This document shows positions 50,191 to 58,826 of a DNA stretch of 64,000 bases, piece after piece. Position numbers and translations under genes: made by a program. The stretch is from positions 434,001-498,000 of the forward strand of contig NZ_NOXG01000001.1 in the NCBI RefSeq assembly GCF_003207955.1, written 5' to 3'. This DNA is from Novacetimonas pomaceti (GTDB lineage Bacteria > Pseudomonadota > Alphaproteobacteria > Acetobacterales > Acetobacteraceae). Under the pieces are notes generated by a model. That model made no database searches. It was not told the origin of the DNA and saw nothing but the letters and a program-made list of their open reading frames with translations. The first letter of the stretch is position 1. Each line of letters opens with the position of its first letter.

Positions 50191-51528
50191 ATGGCGGTTG
50201 ATGATACTGCCACGCTGAAGCGTATATTTGGCAATACCGGGTTTCTTGTCGCAGGGCGCGCGACGAATGCCGTGTGCAGTTTCCTGTACATGGCATGGGC
50301 CGTGCGCGCGCTGGGGCTGTCGCAGTTCGGCGTCCTGATGCTGGTGACCACGTTCGGGTCGGCCATTTCGGCCGCGACCCATCTGCAATCGTGGCAGCCC
50401 CTGCTGCATTACGGTACCGAACCCTTTCAGAAAGGGGACCTGCCACGTTTCAACCGGCTGCTATTTTTCTGCATGCGTGCCGATCTGCTCAGCGGGATGG
50501 TGGGGTCGCTTGTCGGGATGCTTGGCGTGTGGCTGTTCGGCACCTCCATGGGGTGGCCACAGGCCGATCAGGCGGCGGCCATGTTCTATATGCTGACCAT
50601 TTCGTTCATGAACACCGGCTGGTCCACCGGGGTATTCAGGCTGTGCAATGCTTTCTGGCTGAGCAGCGCCTGCGACCTGTCCGGCGTGGCCGTGCGCATG
50701 GTGGGCGCGGGGCTTGGGCTGTGGCTGCATATGGGGCTGGATTATTTCCTGCTGGTATGGAGCATGACCCAGCTCGCCATGTTCGTCACCAACAGCATCA
50801 TGGGCTGGTGGCTGCTCCGCACTGACGGCAGGGTCGGGACATTCCGGCTTTTCCACCCGATGCGTGTCACCGATGCGCCGGGAATCTGGCGCTTTACCCT
50901 TTCAACCAGCGGTAATCATGTCCTCGGGACCGTCTTCAACCAGTTCGGGACCCTGCTGGTCGGGGGGCTGCTGGGGCCGACGGACGCCGCCGTCTATCGC
51001 GTGTCGCGCCAGATTGGCGACGGGATCGCAAAACCGGCCCAGCTGATGATGCCCGCGCTTTATCCCGAATTCATCCGCCTGCGTGAAAAACACGACTGGT
51101 ACGGGCTGAAGCATGTCACGTTGCGCCTGTTCATGCTGATTGGCGGTTTTTCACTGGTCCTGATGGCCTTTGCGCTGGTGGCGGGCAACACGTTCCTGAC
51201 ATGGATGCTGCAGGTCCACTGGCCGGGCGGCAGCCTGATGATCATGCTGATGCTGGGCAATGCCATCATGGGGCTGGGGATCGTGCCGCTTGAACCCCTG
51301 CTGACGGTGGTGGGCAAGGTGTCGCATGTCCTGATCGGGCGCATCGTCGTGACGATCACCTATCTCCCGCTGGTCTATGTCATGGCGTCGAGATGGCATC
51401 TGGCGGGTGCTGCGGCGGCATCGGTGGTTGCCTCCCTGATGATGCTGCTGATCTGCATGCGTCCCGTGATCGTCTGGTTTTCAAAGGTCGCCCCCGGCCA
51501 TCGTCCCCGCGAAGTCACGGATCACTGA
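50191..51528 (+). CDS. Polysaccharide/oligosaccharide flippase (MOP superfamily)
   Basis: The product is 445 aa with about twelve hydrophobic helices and a Wzx/RfbX-like N-terminus (FGNTGFLVAGRATNAVCSF, ALGLSQFGVLMLVTTFGSA). The middle has VGGLLGPTDAAVYRVSRQIG, a pattern seen in lipopolysaccharide flippases. It would move undecaprenyl-linked oligosaccharides across the inner membrane. Paired with the O-antigen ligase-family gene just upstream, it suggests a small surface-polysaccharide module without visible glycosyltransferases. CAGG lies eight bases before the ATG. The gene is followed by rpsB after a 214-base gap. Confidence 0.85.
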   Translation: MAVDDTATLKRIFGNTGFLVAGRATNAVCSFLYMAWAVRALGLSQFGVLMLVTTFGSAISAATHLQSWQPLLHYGTEPFQKGDLPRFNRLLFFCMRADLLSGMVGSLVGMLGVWLFGTSMGWPQADQAAAMFYMLTISFMNTGWSTGVFRLCNAFWLSSACDLSGVAVRMVGAGLGLWLHMGLDYFLLVWSMTQLAMFVTNSIMGWWLLRTDGRVGTFRLFHPMRVTDAPGIWRFTLSTSGNHVLGTVFNQFGTLLVGGLLGPTDAAVYRVSRQIGDGIAKPAQLMMPALYPEFIRLREKHDWYGLKHVTLRLFMLIGGFSLVLMAFALVAGNTFLTWMLQVHWPGGSLMIMLMLGNAIMGLGIVPLEPLLTVVGKVSHVLIGRIVVTITYLPLVYVMASRWHLAGAAAASVVASLMMLLICMRPVIVWFSKVAPGHRPREVTDH

Positions 51529-51742
51529 CACCCCCGTCCGGCGGAAGGCGGAAAGGGTGGGGGGAAATAAATTCCGGCAGCGATGGCGGGGGATACTTGC
51601 AATCCGGGCTGAAAACCGCCATATCGCGTCGTGCCGTGGCCTGAATGCCATGGCAATTCGCACGTGAAGCATGTGCCTCTGGTGTCCCGCGATGGACCGG
51701 CGCTTCACGGAGGACAAACCAGAAGACAAGGATTGAGCCAAA

Positions 51743-52543
51743 ATGGCCATGCCTGAATTCACAATGCGCCAGCTGCTTGAGTCCGGCGTGCACTTCGGTC
51801 ACCACACCCGCCGCTGGAACCCGCGCATGGCGCCGTTCCTGTTCGGTGTGCGCAACCAGGTTCACATCATCGACCTGCAGCAGACCGTCCCCATGCTCGA
51901 TCGCGCGCTCAAGGCGATCCGTGACACCGTCGCGGGCGGCGGGCGCGTCCTGTTCGTCGGCACCAAGCGTGCTGCGGCCGATCAGATCGCCGAAGCGGCC
52001 AAGCGTTGCGGGCAGTACTATGTCAACCACCGCTGGCTGGGTGGCATGCTGACGAACTGGAAGACGATCACCGGTTCGATCAAGCGTCTGCGCGGCATCG
52101 ACGAAATGCTGGAAAATGGCACGCAGGGCCTGACCAAGAAGGAAGTTCTGGACATCACGCGCGACCGTGAAAAGCTGGAACGTTCGCTGGGCGGGATCAA
52201 GGAAATGGGCGGCCTGCCGGACATCCTGTTCGTGATCGACACGAACAAGGAAAAGCTGGCGGTTGAAGAAGCCAACAAGCTGGGTATTCCGGTTGTCGCC
52301 GTCCTCGACAGCAACTCCGATCCGCGTGGCGTGACCTACCCCATTCCGGGTAACGATGACGCCATCCGCGCGATCGCCCTGTATTGCGAACTGGTGTCCG
52401 GCGCGGTGCTGGATGGCATTTCTGCGGAACTGGGTGCATCGGGCGAAGATTTCGGCGCGGCGGAAGAACTGCCTGTCGATCCGGCGATCGAAGTGGCCGC
52501 GACCGAAGCGGCGGCAGCGCCGGCGGCGACGCCCGCAGCCTGA
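51743..52543 (+). CDS. rpsB: 30S ribosomal protein S2
   Basis: The product is 266 aa. It has the S2 signatures FTMRQLLESGVHFGHHTRRWN and PDILFVIDTNKEKLAVEEANK, and a C-terminal Ala/Glu-rich tail. It is the last protein to join the small subunit and needs bS1 partnership. The ATG at 51743 has AAGGA about ten bases upstream; an ATG two codons later is possible. It is followed by tsf, the near-universal pair. The 134-base spacer to tsf contains a perfect hairpin. Confidence 0.97.
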   Translation: MAMPEFTMRQLLESGVHFGHHTRRWNPRMAPFLFGVRNQVHIIDLQQTVPMLDRALKAIRDTVAGGGRVLFVGTKRAAADQIAEAAKRCGQYYVNHRWLGGMLTNWKTITGSIKRLRGIDEMLENGTQGLTKKEVLDITRDREKLERSLGGIKEMGGLPDILFVIDTNKEKLAVEEANKLGIPVVAVLDSNSDPRGVTYPIPGNDDAIRAIALYCELVSGAVLDGISAELGASGEDFGAAEELPVDPAIEVAATEAAAAPAATPAA

Positions 52544-52625
52544 TGACCTGACCGGCGCTGGTCCCGCACGGGACCGGGCAGTCGAACGGGTCGGACTGCG
52601 GCCCGGAGAATACCGGATTACAAGG

Positions 52626-52652
52626 ATGCGCCCTGCCACAGGCAGGGCGCAT
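52626..52652. promoter_or_regulatory. Perfect 12-bp palindromic hairpin between rpsB and tsf
   Basis: ATGCGCCCTGCC (52626-52637) and GGCAGGGCGCAT (52641-52652) are exact inverted copies around ACA. It lies 25 bases before the tsf start. No T-tract follows, so it is not a classical terminator; RNA stability, processing or attenuation between rpsB and tsf are possible. Confidence 0.55.
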
Positions 52653-52676
52653 GCCTGTCGTGAGGAGATAGAGATA

Positions 52677-53582
52677 ATGGCGGCAATTACCGCAGCTCTG
52701 GTCAAGGATCTTCGTGAGAAGACCGGCGCCGGCATGATGGATTGCAAAAAGGCGCTGACCGAGGCGCAGGGCGATATCGAGGGCGCGATCGACTGGCTGC
52801 GCAAGAAGGGCCTGTCCGCCGCGGCCAAGAAGTCCGGCCGTGTTACCGCCGAAGGCCTGGTTGGCGTTGCATCCGCCCCGAATGCCGCCGCCATGGTCGA
52901 GGTGAACGCGGAGACGGATTTCGTCGCACGCAACGAACATTTCCAGAAGTTCGTGACCGAAGTGGCCGAAGCGGCCCTGAAGGTTGGCGAGGATCTGGAA
53001 AAGCTGAAGGGCGCCGTCCTGAAGAGCGGTCGTACCGTTGCCGACGAACTGACGCACCTGATCGCCACCATCGGCGAAAACATGTCCATCCGTCGCGCCC
53101 GCGTGCTGAAGGTGCCGTCGGGTGTCGTCGCGACCTACATCCATTCCGCCGTCAGCCCCGGACTGGGCAAGATCGGCGTTCTGGCGGCCGTGGAAGCCCC
53201 GAGCGCCAGCGAGGCGCTGGAAACGCTGGGTCGTCAGATCGGCATGCACGTGGCGGCAACCCGTCCCGCGTCGCTGGATATCGATGGCGTCGATCCCCAG
53301 GCGCTGGAGCGTGAGCGCGCGGTTCTGGTGGAACAGGCGAAGGCGTCCGGCAAGCCGGAAGCGATCATCAGCAAGATGGTCGAAGGCCGCATCCGCAAGT
53401 TCTATGAAGAAGTCGTCCTTCTGGAGCAGGTGTGGGTGCATGACGGCGAAAGCCGCGTCCGCGCCATCGTTGAAAAGGCAGGCGCGAAGCTTGTCGGCTT
53501 TGACCGCTTCCAGCTTGGTGAAGGCATCGAGAAGGAAGAAAATGACTTTGCCGCCGAAGTGGCAAAGGCTGCCGGTCACTGA
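52677..53582 (+). CDS. tsf: Translation elongation factor Ts
   Basis: The product is 301 aa, the guanine nucleotide exchange factor of EF-Tu. It starts with the N-terminal domain LVKDLREKTGAGMMDCKKAL (the TDF/TGAGMMDCKKAL signature), then NAETDFVARNEHF, the EF-Tu-contacting motif, and two core subdomains. The frame is open far upstream, but the ATG at 52677 has AGGAG nine bases upstream and starts exactly at the family N-terminus. It follows rpsB; recO begins 48 bases after the stop. pyrH and frr, common next neighbours, are not here. Confidence 0.97.
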   Translation: MAAITAALVKDLREKTGAGMMDCKKALTEAQGDIEGAIDWLRKKGLSAAAKKSGRVTAEGLVGVASAPNAAAMVEVNAETDFVARNEHFQKFVTEVAEAALKVGEDLEKLKGAVLKSGRTVADELTHLIATIGENMSIRRARVLKVPSGVVATYIHSAVSPGLGKIGVLAAVEAPSASEALETLGRQIGMHVAATRPASLDIDGVDPQALERERAVLVEQAKASGKPEAIISKMVEGRIRKFYEEVVLLEQVWVHDGESRVRAIVEKAGAKLVGFDRFQLGEGIEKEENDFAAEVAKAAGH

Positions 53583-53630
53583 TTGATTGCCGGGTTTCTT
53601 CGGCATTCTGAACGGGGCGGGGGTTTCCTG

Positions 53631-54410
53631 ATGGAATGGGAAGCCCCCGCCCTTGTGCTTTCCGCGACGCCTTATGGCGAAACCAGCATGCTTGTCCATG
53701 TGCTCACGGGCGAACATGGCCTGTATCATGGCATGGCGCGTGGCGGCGCATCGCGCCAGGGACGGCCGATCTGGCAGGCCGGTAACCTGATTACGGCCCG
53801 ATGGAACGCCCGCCTGGCCGATCAGCTGGGCGGTATCCGTGGGGAAATGGTCCATGCCTCCGCCGCGCGGCTGCTGGATTTTCCCCTGCAGCTGGCGATG
53901 CTGGCCTCCATGTGCGCGCTGGCGGATGGCAGCCTGCCGGAGCGCGAAGCCCATCCCGCCGTTTTTCAGGAATTGACGCGCCTGCTGGCATGGATCAGCC
54001 TGGACCCGGTCGGCACGGAACAGGCAGCAATGGCCGCCCTTGTCCGGTGGGAGGTCTGTCTTCTGTCGGAACTTGGCTTCGGGCTTGACCTTGGCGCCTG
54101 CGCCGTCAGCGGGCAATCCGGTAACCTGCAATGGGTTTCCCCCCGCAGCGGCCGCGCGGTCAGCGATGAACATGCCGGGCAGTGGCGCGACCGCCTGCTG
54201 CCCCTTCCGCCGTTCCTGCTGGACCCATCGTGCGATGGCACGCCCGCCCAATGGCGGGACGGGTTGCGCCTGACGGGACATTTCCTGGCCCGTGACGCAT
54301 TTGGACAGCGTCATCGTCCCTTGCCCGCCGCGCGTGTCCGGTTGATGGACATGGTCGCGAAAATGGCGGAAAATGGCGATCCGGCAGTACCATCCAAAGA
54401 CGTGGAATAG
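53631..54410 (+). CDS. recO: DNA repair protein RecO
   Basis: The product is 259 aa. The N-terminal OB fold starts MEWEAPALVLSATPYGETSMLVHVLTGEHGLY, typical of RecO, followed by a helical domain with RWEVCLLSELGFGLDLGACAVSG near residue 140. It loads RecA onto SSB-coated DNA with RecR. The ATG at 53631 has a GGGGG-type site upstream and matches family N-termini; the frame begins at 53583 just after tsf. It is 71 bases before parC, the order recO-parC being common in alphaproteobacteria. Confidence 0.93.
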   Translation: MEWEAPALVLSATPYGETSMLVHVLTGEHGLYHGMARGGASRQGRPIWQAGNLITARWNARLADQLGGIRGEMVHASAARLLDFPLQLAMLASMCALADGSLPEREAHPAVFQELTRLLAWISLDPVGTEQAAMAALVRWEVCLLSELGFGLDLGACAVSGQSGNLQWVSPRSGRAVSDEHAGQWRDRLLPLPPFLLDPSCDGTPAQWRDGLRLTGHFLARDAFGQRHRPLPAARVRLMDMVAKMAENGDPAVPSKDVE

Positions 54411-54481
54411 TTTTGCGGCATTGGGCCATTGGACAATGCCTTCGTTTTCGCTATCTGTTCTCCCCTGCAGGAGGAGTTTTC

Positions 54482-56704
54482 ATGTCTGTCGATGTCACGC
54501 GTGGCCATGTTGAGGATACAAAACTCGTCGATGCGCTGAGCGAGCGCTATCTGGCATATGCCATGTCCACGATCATGTCGCGTTCCCTGCCGGATGTGCG
54601 CGACGGGTTGAAGCCTGTTCATCGACGCATGATTTTCGCCATGCAGCAGTTGCGGCTGGATCCGACCGCCGGGTTCAAGAAATGCGCGCGCGTGGTGGGC
54701 GATGTCATCGGTAAATATCATCCGCATGGCGATGCCTCGGTTTACGAGGCGCTTGTCCGTCTGGCGCAGGATTTCGCCGTGCGGTACCCCCTTGTCGAAG
54801 GGCAGGGGAATTTCGGTTCCGTCGATGGCGATAATGCCGCGGCGATGCGATATACCGAAGCCCGTCTGACGGAAGTGGCCAAGGCCCTGCTGGAGGGCAT
54901 CAACGAAGACAGCGTCGATTTCCGCCCCACCTATGACGGGGAGGAGCATGAACCCGTCGTCCTGCCCGCGGCGTTCCCCAATCTTCTGGCCAATGGGGCG
55001 GCGGGCATCGCCGTCGGCATGGCCACCAGCATTCCGCCGCATAACGTGGGGGAAATCTGCGATGCGGCCATGCTGCTGATTCGCAGGCCGGCGACGACGA
55101 CGGCCGAACTGCTTGAGGTGATGCCCGGTCCCGATTTCCCCACCGGCTGCACCATCGTGGAGGAACGCGACGCCATTGTCCGGGCCTATGAAACCGGGCG
55201 TGGCAGCTTTCGCATGCGCGCGCGCTGGAGCGTGGAGCAGGGGCGTTTCGGCACGTGGCAGATCGTGGTGACCGAAATCCCCTATCAGGTCCAGAAATCG
55301 CGCCTGATCGAACAGGTCGCGGACCTGATGGAGCAGAAGAAGCTTCCGCTGCTGGGCGATATCCGCGACGAAAGCTCCGTCGATATCCGCCTGGTGCTGG
55401 AGCCGAAATCACGCGGCATCGAACCCGAAGTCCTGATGGAAACGCTGTTTCGCGCAACGCCGCTCGAAAGCCGTTTTGGCCTGAACATGAACGTGCTGGG
55501 CGCCGATCAGGTGCCGGGCGTGCGCAGCCTCAAGGACGTGCTTCAGGCATGGCTTGACCATCGCCATGACGTCCTGTTGCGCCGGACGCGCCACCGGCTG
55601 GAGGCGGTGGACCGGCGGCTGGAAATCCTTGACGGATTTCTTGCGGTCTATCTGAACCTTGACGAAGTCATCCGCATCATCCGCGAGGAAGATGACGCGC
55701 GCGCGTCCCTTATGGCGGCTTTTGACCTGAGCGAGCTTCAGGTGGAAGCTGTCCTGAACATGCGCCTGCGCAGCCTGCGCAAGCTGGAAGAAACCGAAAT
55801 CCGCAAGGAACATGCCGCCCTGACGGAAGAGCGGACGGGCCTTCTGGCGCTGCTGGACAAGGAGGGGCTGCGCTGGAAACACATCACGTCCGAAATCAGG
55901 GCGATCCAGAAAAAATTCGGCAGTGGCGCGCTGGGCGCGCGTCGCAGCACATTGGCCGCGCCGCCGGCGGCGATTGATATTGCCGCCGCCCTGCCGGTGG
56001 ATCGCGAGGCGCTGAGCGTCATCCTGTCGCAGAAGGGATGGATCAAGGCAGTGCGCGGACATGGCATCGACCCGGAAAGCCAGAAGTTCAAGGAAGGCGA
56101 TTCCCTTCGCCTGATCGTGGAATGCCAGAGCACGGACCGGCTTTGCTGTTTCGCAACCGATGGTCGGGCCTTTACGTTGCGGGCCGCCGACCTGCCGCGC
56201 GGACGTGGCGACGGGCAGCCGCTGCGGCTGACGATCGAACTGTCCAATGAGGAAGATATCATCACGCTCTTTCCCGTGAACTCCGATCATCGTCGCCTTC
56301 TGGCCTCCAGCGTCGGACGGGGCATGATCGTGCGCGAGGAGGACATGGTGGCCGAAAAACGGACCGGCAAGCAGGTCCTCAACCTCAAGGACGGGGAAAG
56401 CGCCCAGATATGCGTGCCCGCCCAGGGGGATCATGTGCTGGTGATCGGCAGCAACAAACGCATGCTTGTCTTCCCGCTGGAACAGTTGCCGGAAATGACG
56501 CGTGGCCTTGGCGTGGCGTTGCAGAAATACAAGGAAGGCCATCTTCGCGATGCCGTCGTGTTTGCTCAGGCGCAGGGCGTGGCATGGCCCGATCCACAAC
56601 GCGTGCGCACCATGGCGGACCTGAAGGACGTGATGGGCAAACGTGGCGATGTGGGCCGCCCGGCGCCGGCATGGGCATTGCGCAAGCCGCGCAAGGCCGA
56701 CTGA
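54482..56704 (+). CDS. parC: DNA topoisomerase IV subunit A
   Basis: The product is 740 aa, the DNA-cleaving subunit of the type II topoisomerase that decatenates daughter chromosomes. It has YLAYAMSTIMSRSLPDVRDG and LKPVHRRMIFAM near the start, KYHPHGDASVYEA, and the active-site Tyr124 in MRYTEARL. The quinolone-region helix is complete. The C-terminal part is a short beta-pinwheel without the GyrA box, which supports ParC rather than GyrA. AGGAGGAG lies just before ATG 54482. parE is not in the window. Convergent with bpt. Confidence 0.95.
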   Translation: MSVDVTRGHVEDTKLVDALSERYLAYAMSTIMSRSLPDVRDGLKPVHRRMIFAMQQLRLDPTAGFKKCARVVGDVIGKYHPHGDASVYEALVRLAQDFAVRYPLVEGQGNFGSVDGDNAAAMRYTEARLTEVAKALLEGINEDSVDFRPTYDGEEHEPVVLPAAFPNLLANGAAGIAVGMATSIPPHNVGEICDAAMLLIRRPATTTAELLEVMPGPDFPTGCTIVEERDAIVRAYETGRGSFRMRARWSVEQGRFGTWQIVVTEIPYQVQKSRLIEQVADLMEQKKLPLLGDIRDESSVDIRLVLEPKSRGIEPEVLMETLFRATPLESRFGLNMNVLGADQVPGVRSLKDVLQAWLDHRHDVLLRRTRHRLEAVDRRLEILDGFLAVYLNLDEVIRIIREEDDARASLMAAFDLSELQVEAVLNMRLRSLRKLEETEIRKEHAALTEERTGLLALLDKEGLRWKHITSEIRAIQKKFGSGALGARRSTLAAPPAAIDIAAALPVDREALSVILSQKGWIKAVRGHGIDPESQKFKEGDSLRLIVECQSTDRLCCFATDGRAFTLRAADLPRGRGDGQPLRLTIELSNEEDIITLFPVNSDHRRLLASSVGRGMIVREEDMVAEKRTGKQVLNLKDGESAQICVPAQGDHVLVIGSNKRMLVFPLEQLPEMTRGLGVALQKYKEGHLRDAVVFAQAQGVAWPDPQRVRTMADLKDVMGKRGDVGRPAPAWALRKPRKAD

Positions 56705-56712
56705 ATCATCAT

Positions 56713-56756
56713 TGTCGCCCCCGCCTGGTCAGTCAGTCAGAGCAGGGGGCATGACA
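56713..56756. terminator. Hairpin between convergent parC and bpt
   Basis: TGTC + GCCCCC (56713-56722) pairs with GGGGGC (56745-56750) and, across a two-base bulge, GACA (56753-56756). It lies in the 70-base gap between convergent stops. The loop contains three tandem GTCA units. No T-tract. Confidence 0.35.
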
Positions 56757-56774
56757 TGGATTGTCAGGAATGCA

Positions 56775-57548
56775 TTATCCCACCGTGACCGGCAGGACCG
56801 GCAGGAAATGCGATGTGTCGGCCTGTGGTCCAGACAGTTCGGTCCAGATGCCACGTCGCATGATTTCGGCGGGGCGGAAACGCGATTTGTAAGCCATCTT
56901 GGGGCTGCCCTTGATCCAGTATCCCAGATACAGGCAGGCCATCCCCATCATCCGCACCCGCTCCACCAGATGCAGGATGGCATAGGTTCCCAGCGAACGG
57001 CGCGGCATGTCGGGTTCGAAAAAGGTATAGACCGCCGACAGGCCATCCTCGACCCGGTCCAGCAGGCTGACGCAGACCAGTTGCCCATCGCGCGCCCGGA
57101 ATTCGATCATGAAGGTCCGGATGGGCGTATCCTCGATCATGTTGCGGTAATCGGCGACGGTCATGGCCGCCATGTCGCCATTGCCATGTCGTGACTGCTG
57201 GTATCGATGGAACAGCGTGAACTGTTCTTCCGTCGCGCGGGGCAGTACGTCCATGGCGCACAGGTCGCGGTTGCGGCGCAATACGCGCTGCTGTGTGCGG
57301 TCGGGCTGGAAACGGCCGACCGGCAGGCGGATGGGAACGCAGGCGTTGCACCCGGCGCAGACAGGGGCATAGGCGATCGTGTGGCTGCGCCGGAAACCCG
57401 CACCCGACAGGCGGTTGTGAAGCTGCTCCGCCTGCGGGCCCGTGATATCGGTCACGACCTTGCGTTCCATGCGATCCGGCAGGTAGGGGCAGGGCATCGG
57501 TGCAGTGGTATAGAATAGCTGCGGATGCCGTGGTGATGTATGGGTCAT
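56775..57548 (-). CDS. bpt: Aspartate/glutamate leucyltransferase (Bpt; R-transferase family)
   Basis: The product is 257 aa of the aminoacyl-tRNA-protein transferase family. It has the N-terminal Cys motif PCPYLPDRMERKV, then APVCAGCNACVPIRLP, and the C-terminal GYWIKGSPKMAYKSRFRPAE. In proteobacteria this Bpt/Ate group attaches Leu (or Arg) to N-terminal Asp/Glu, tagging proteins for ClpAP. Substrate preference is by family only. The ATG at 57548 has GGTGAAAA upstream. It is transcribed after hemB on the same strand, about 190 bases apart. Confidence 0.92.
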   Translation of the reverse strand: MTHTSPRHPQLFYTTAPMPCPYLPDRMERKVVTDITGPQAEQLHNRLSGAGFRRSHTIAYAPVCAGCNACVPIRLPVGRFQPDRTQQRVLRRNRDLCAMDVLPRATEEQFTLFHRYQQSRHGNGDMAAMTVADYRNMIEDTPIRTFMIEFRARDGQLVCVSLLDRVEDGLSAVYTFFEPDMPRRSLGTYAILHLVERVRMMGMACLYLGYWIKGSPKMAYKSRFRPAEIMRRGIWTELSGPQADTSHFLPVLPVTVG

Positions 57549-57741
57549 ACGTTTTCACCAGCAAATTACGACGCCCGTTTTCGCCTTTCCGGGGATGTCA
57601 CCCGTTGGAAAAGGCGGGATGGAAAGGCGAAGGAACAGAACTACGGGGTTGATGATAACGTATCTCTGGCGGGTTCGCATTACAAACCGCAATGGCGCTG
57701 CGATCACATCTCTTTTGCGACGCAGCGCCCGGCTGGCATCA

Positions 57742-58737
57742 TCAGCCTTTCAGCAGAAGGCGCGCCGCATCCACGGCGAAATAGGTCAGTATCCCGTTGG
57801 CGCCAGCACGCTTGAAGGACAGCAGGCTTTCGAGAATCGTCCGGTCCCGGTCCAGCCATCCGTTCTGGATCGCCGCCATCATCATCGCGTATTCGCCCGA
57901 TACCTGATAGGCAAAGGTCGGGACCGCGAATTTCTCGCGAACTTTCTGGATGATGTCCAGATAGGGCATGCCGGGCTTGACCATGACCATGTCCGCGCCT
58001 TCGGCCAGGTCCAGCGCCACTTCGCGCAGGGCTTCCTCGCTGTTCGCGGGGTCCATCTGGTAGGTTTTCTTGTCCCCCTTCAGCAGGCCGCCCGATCCCA
58101 GCGCGTCACGGAAAGGACCGTAAAAGGCGCTGGCGTATTTCACGGCATAGGACATGATGCGCGTATCCACCATGCCCTGCGCGTCCAGTGTCTCGCGGAT
58201 GGTGCCGATACGCCCGTCCATCATGTCCGACGGCGCGATGATGTCGATGCCTGCCGCCGCCTGGTTGAGCGCAAGGTCCTTCAGCACCGCCACCGACGGG
58301 TCGTTGACGACATATCCGTCGACAATCAGGCCATCATGTCCGTGGCTGGTATAGGGGTCGAGCGCGACATCCCCGATCAGGCCGATTTCAGGGAATTCCT
58401 GCGTCAGCAGGCGCGCGGCCCGACACATCAGGTTGTCGGGGTTCATCGCCTCCGTCCCTTTTTCATCGCGCAGTTCGGGGGGCGTGATGGGAAACAGCGC
58501 AAGGGCGGGGATGTCAAGTTCGGCCGCCGGGGCCACATGGGCGGCAAGACGGTCGAGGCTGACACGCTTCACGCCCGGCATGGACGCGACATCGGTTTCC
58601 ACGCCCGTGCCCTCGGTGATGAAAATCGGCCAGATCAGGTCATCGGTCGTCAGCGTCGTTTCGCGCACCAGGCGTCGCGTGAAACTGTCGCGACGGTTGC
58701 GGCGCAGGCGGGTATTGGGAAAGCGACCGATGGTCAT
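57742..58737 (-). CDS. hemB: Delta-aminolevulinic acid dehydratase (porphobilinogen synthase)
   Basis: The product is 331 aa. It condenses two 5-aminolevulinate molecules into porphobilinogen for heme (and siroheme used by CysI). The catalytic Lys residues are in SYAVKYASAFYGPFR and VMVKPGMPYLDI. The metal-site segment DPYTSHGHDGLIVDGYVVND lacks the Zn cysteines, so this is the Mg-dependent type usual in alphaproteobacteria. AGGAGG lies nine bases before the ATG at 58737. It stands behind the amino-acid permease on the same strand with a 90-base gap. Confidence 0.96.
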   Translation of the reverse strand: MTIGRFPNTRLRRNRRDSFTRRLVRETTLTTDDLIWPIFITEGTGVETDVASMPGVKRVSLDRLAAHVAPAAELDIPALALFPITPPELRDEKGTEAMNPDNLMCRAARLLTQEFPEIGLIGDVALDPYTSHGHDGLIVDGYVVNDPSVAVLKDLALNQAAAGIDIIAPSDMMDGRIGTIRETLDAQGMVDTRIMSYAVKYASAFYGPFRDALGSGGLLKGDKKTYQMDPANSEEALREVALDLAEGADMVMVKPGMPYLDIIQKVREKFAVPTFAYQVSGEYAMMMAAIQNGWLDRDRTILESLLSFKRAGANGILTYFAVDAARLLLKG

Positions 58738-58826
58738 GAAATGCAGCCTCCTGAAAAAACTGGCCGGAGTATGGAACCCGACCGGCGCGATGCCAAATTA
58801 TGATGCGTTAACGCGCCGGTCATGAC

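Noticed and set aside
51530..51580. C-run/G-run pairing after the flippase gene as terminator
   Set aside because: The stem is imperfect with a long loop and no T-tract follows on the plus strand.
52197..54314. 705-codon minus-strand frame across rpsB, tsf and recO
   Set aside because: It lies antisense to three well-supported genes and shows no motif or membrane pattern.
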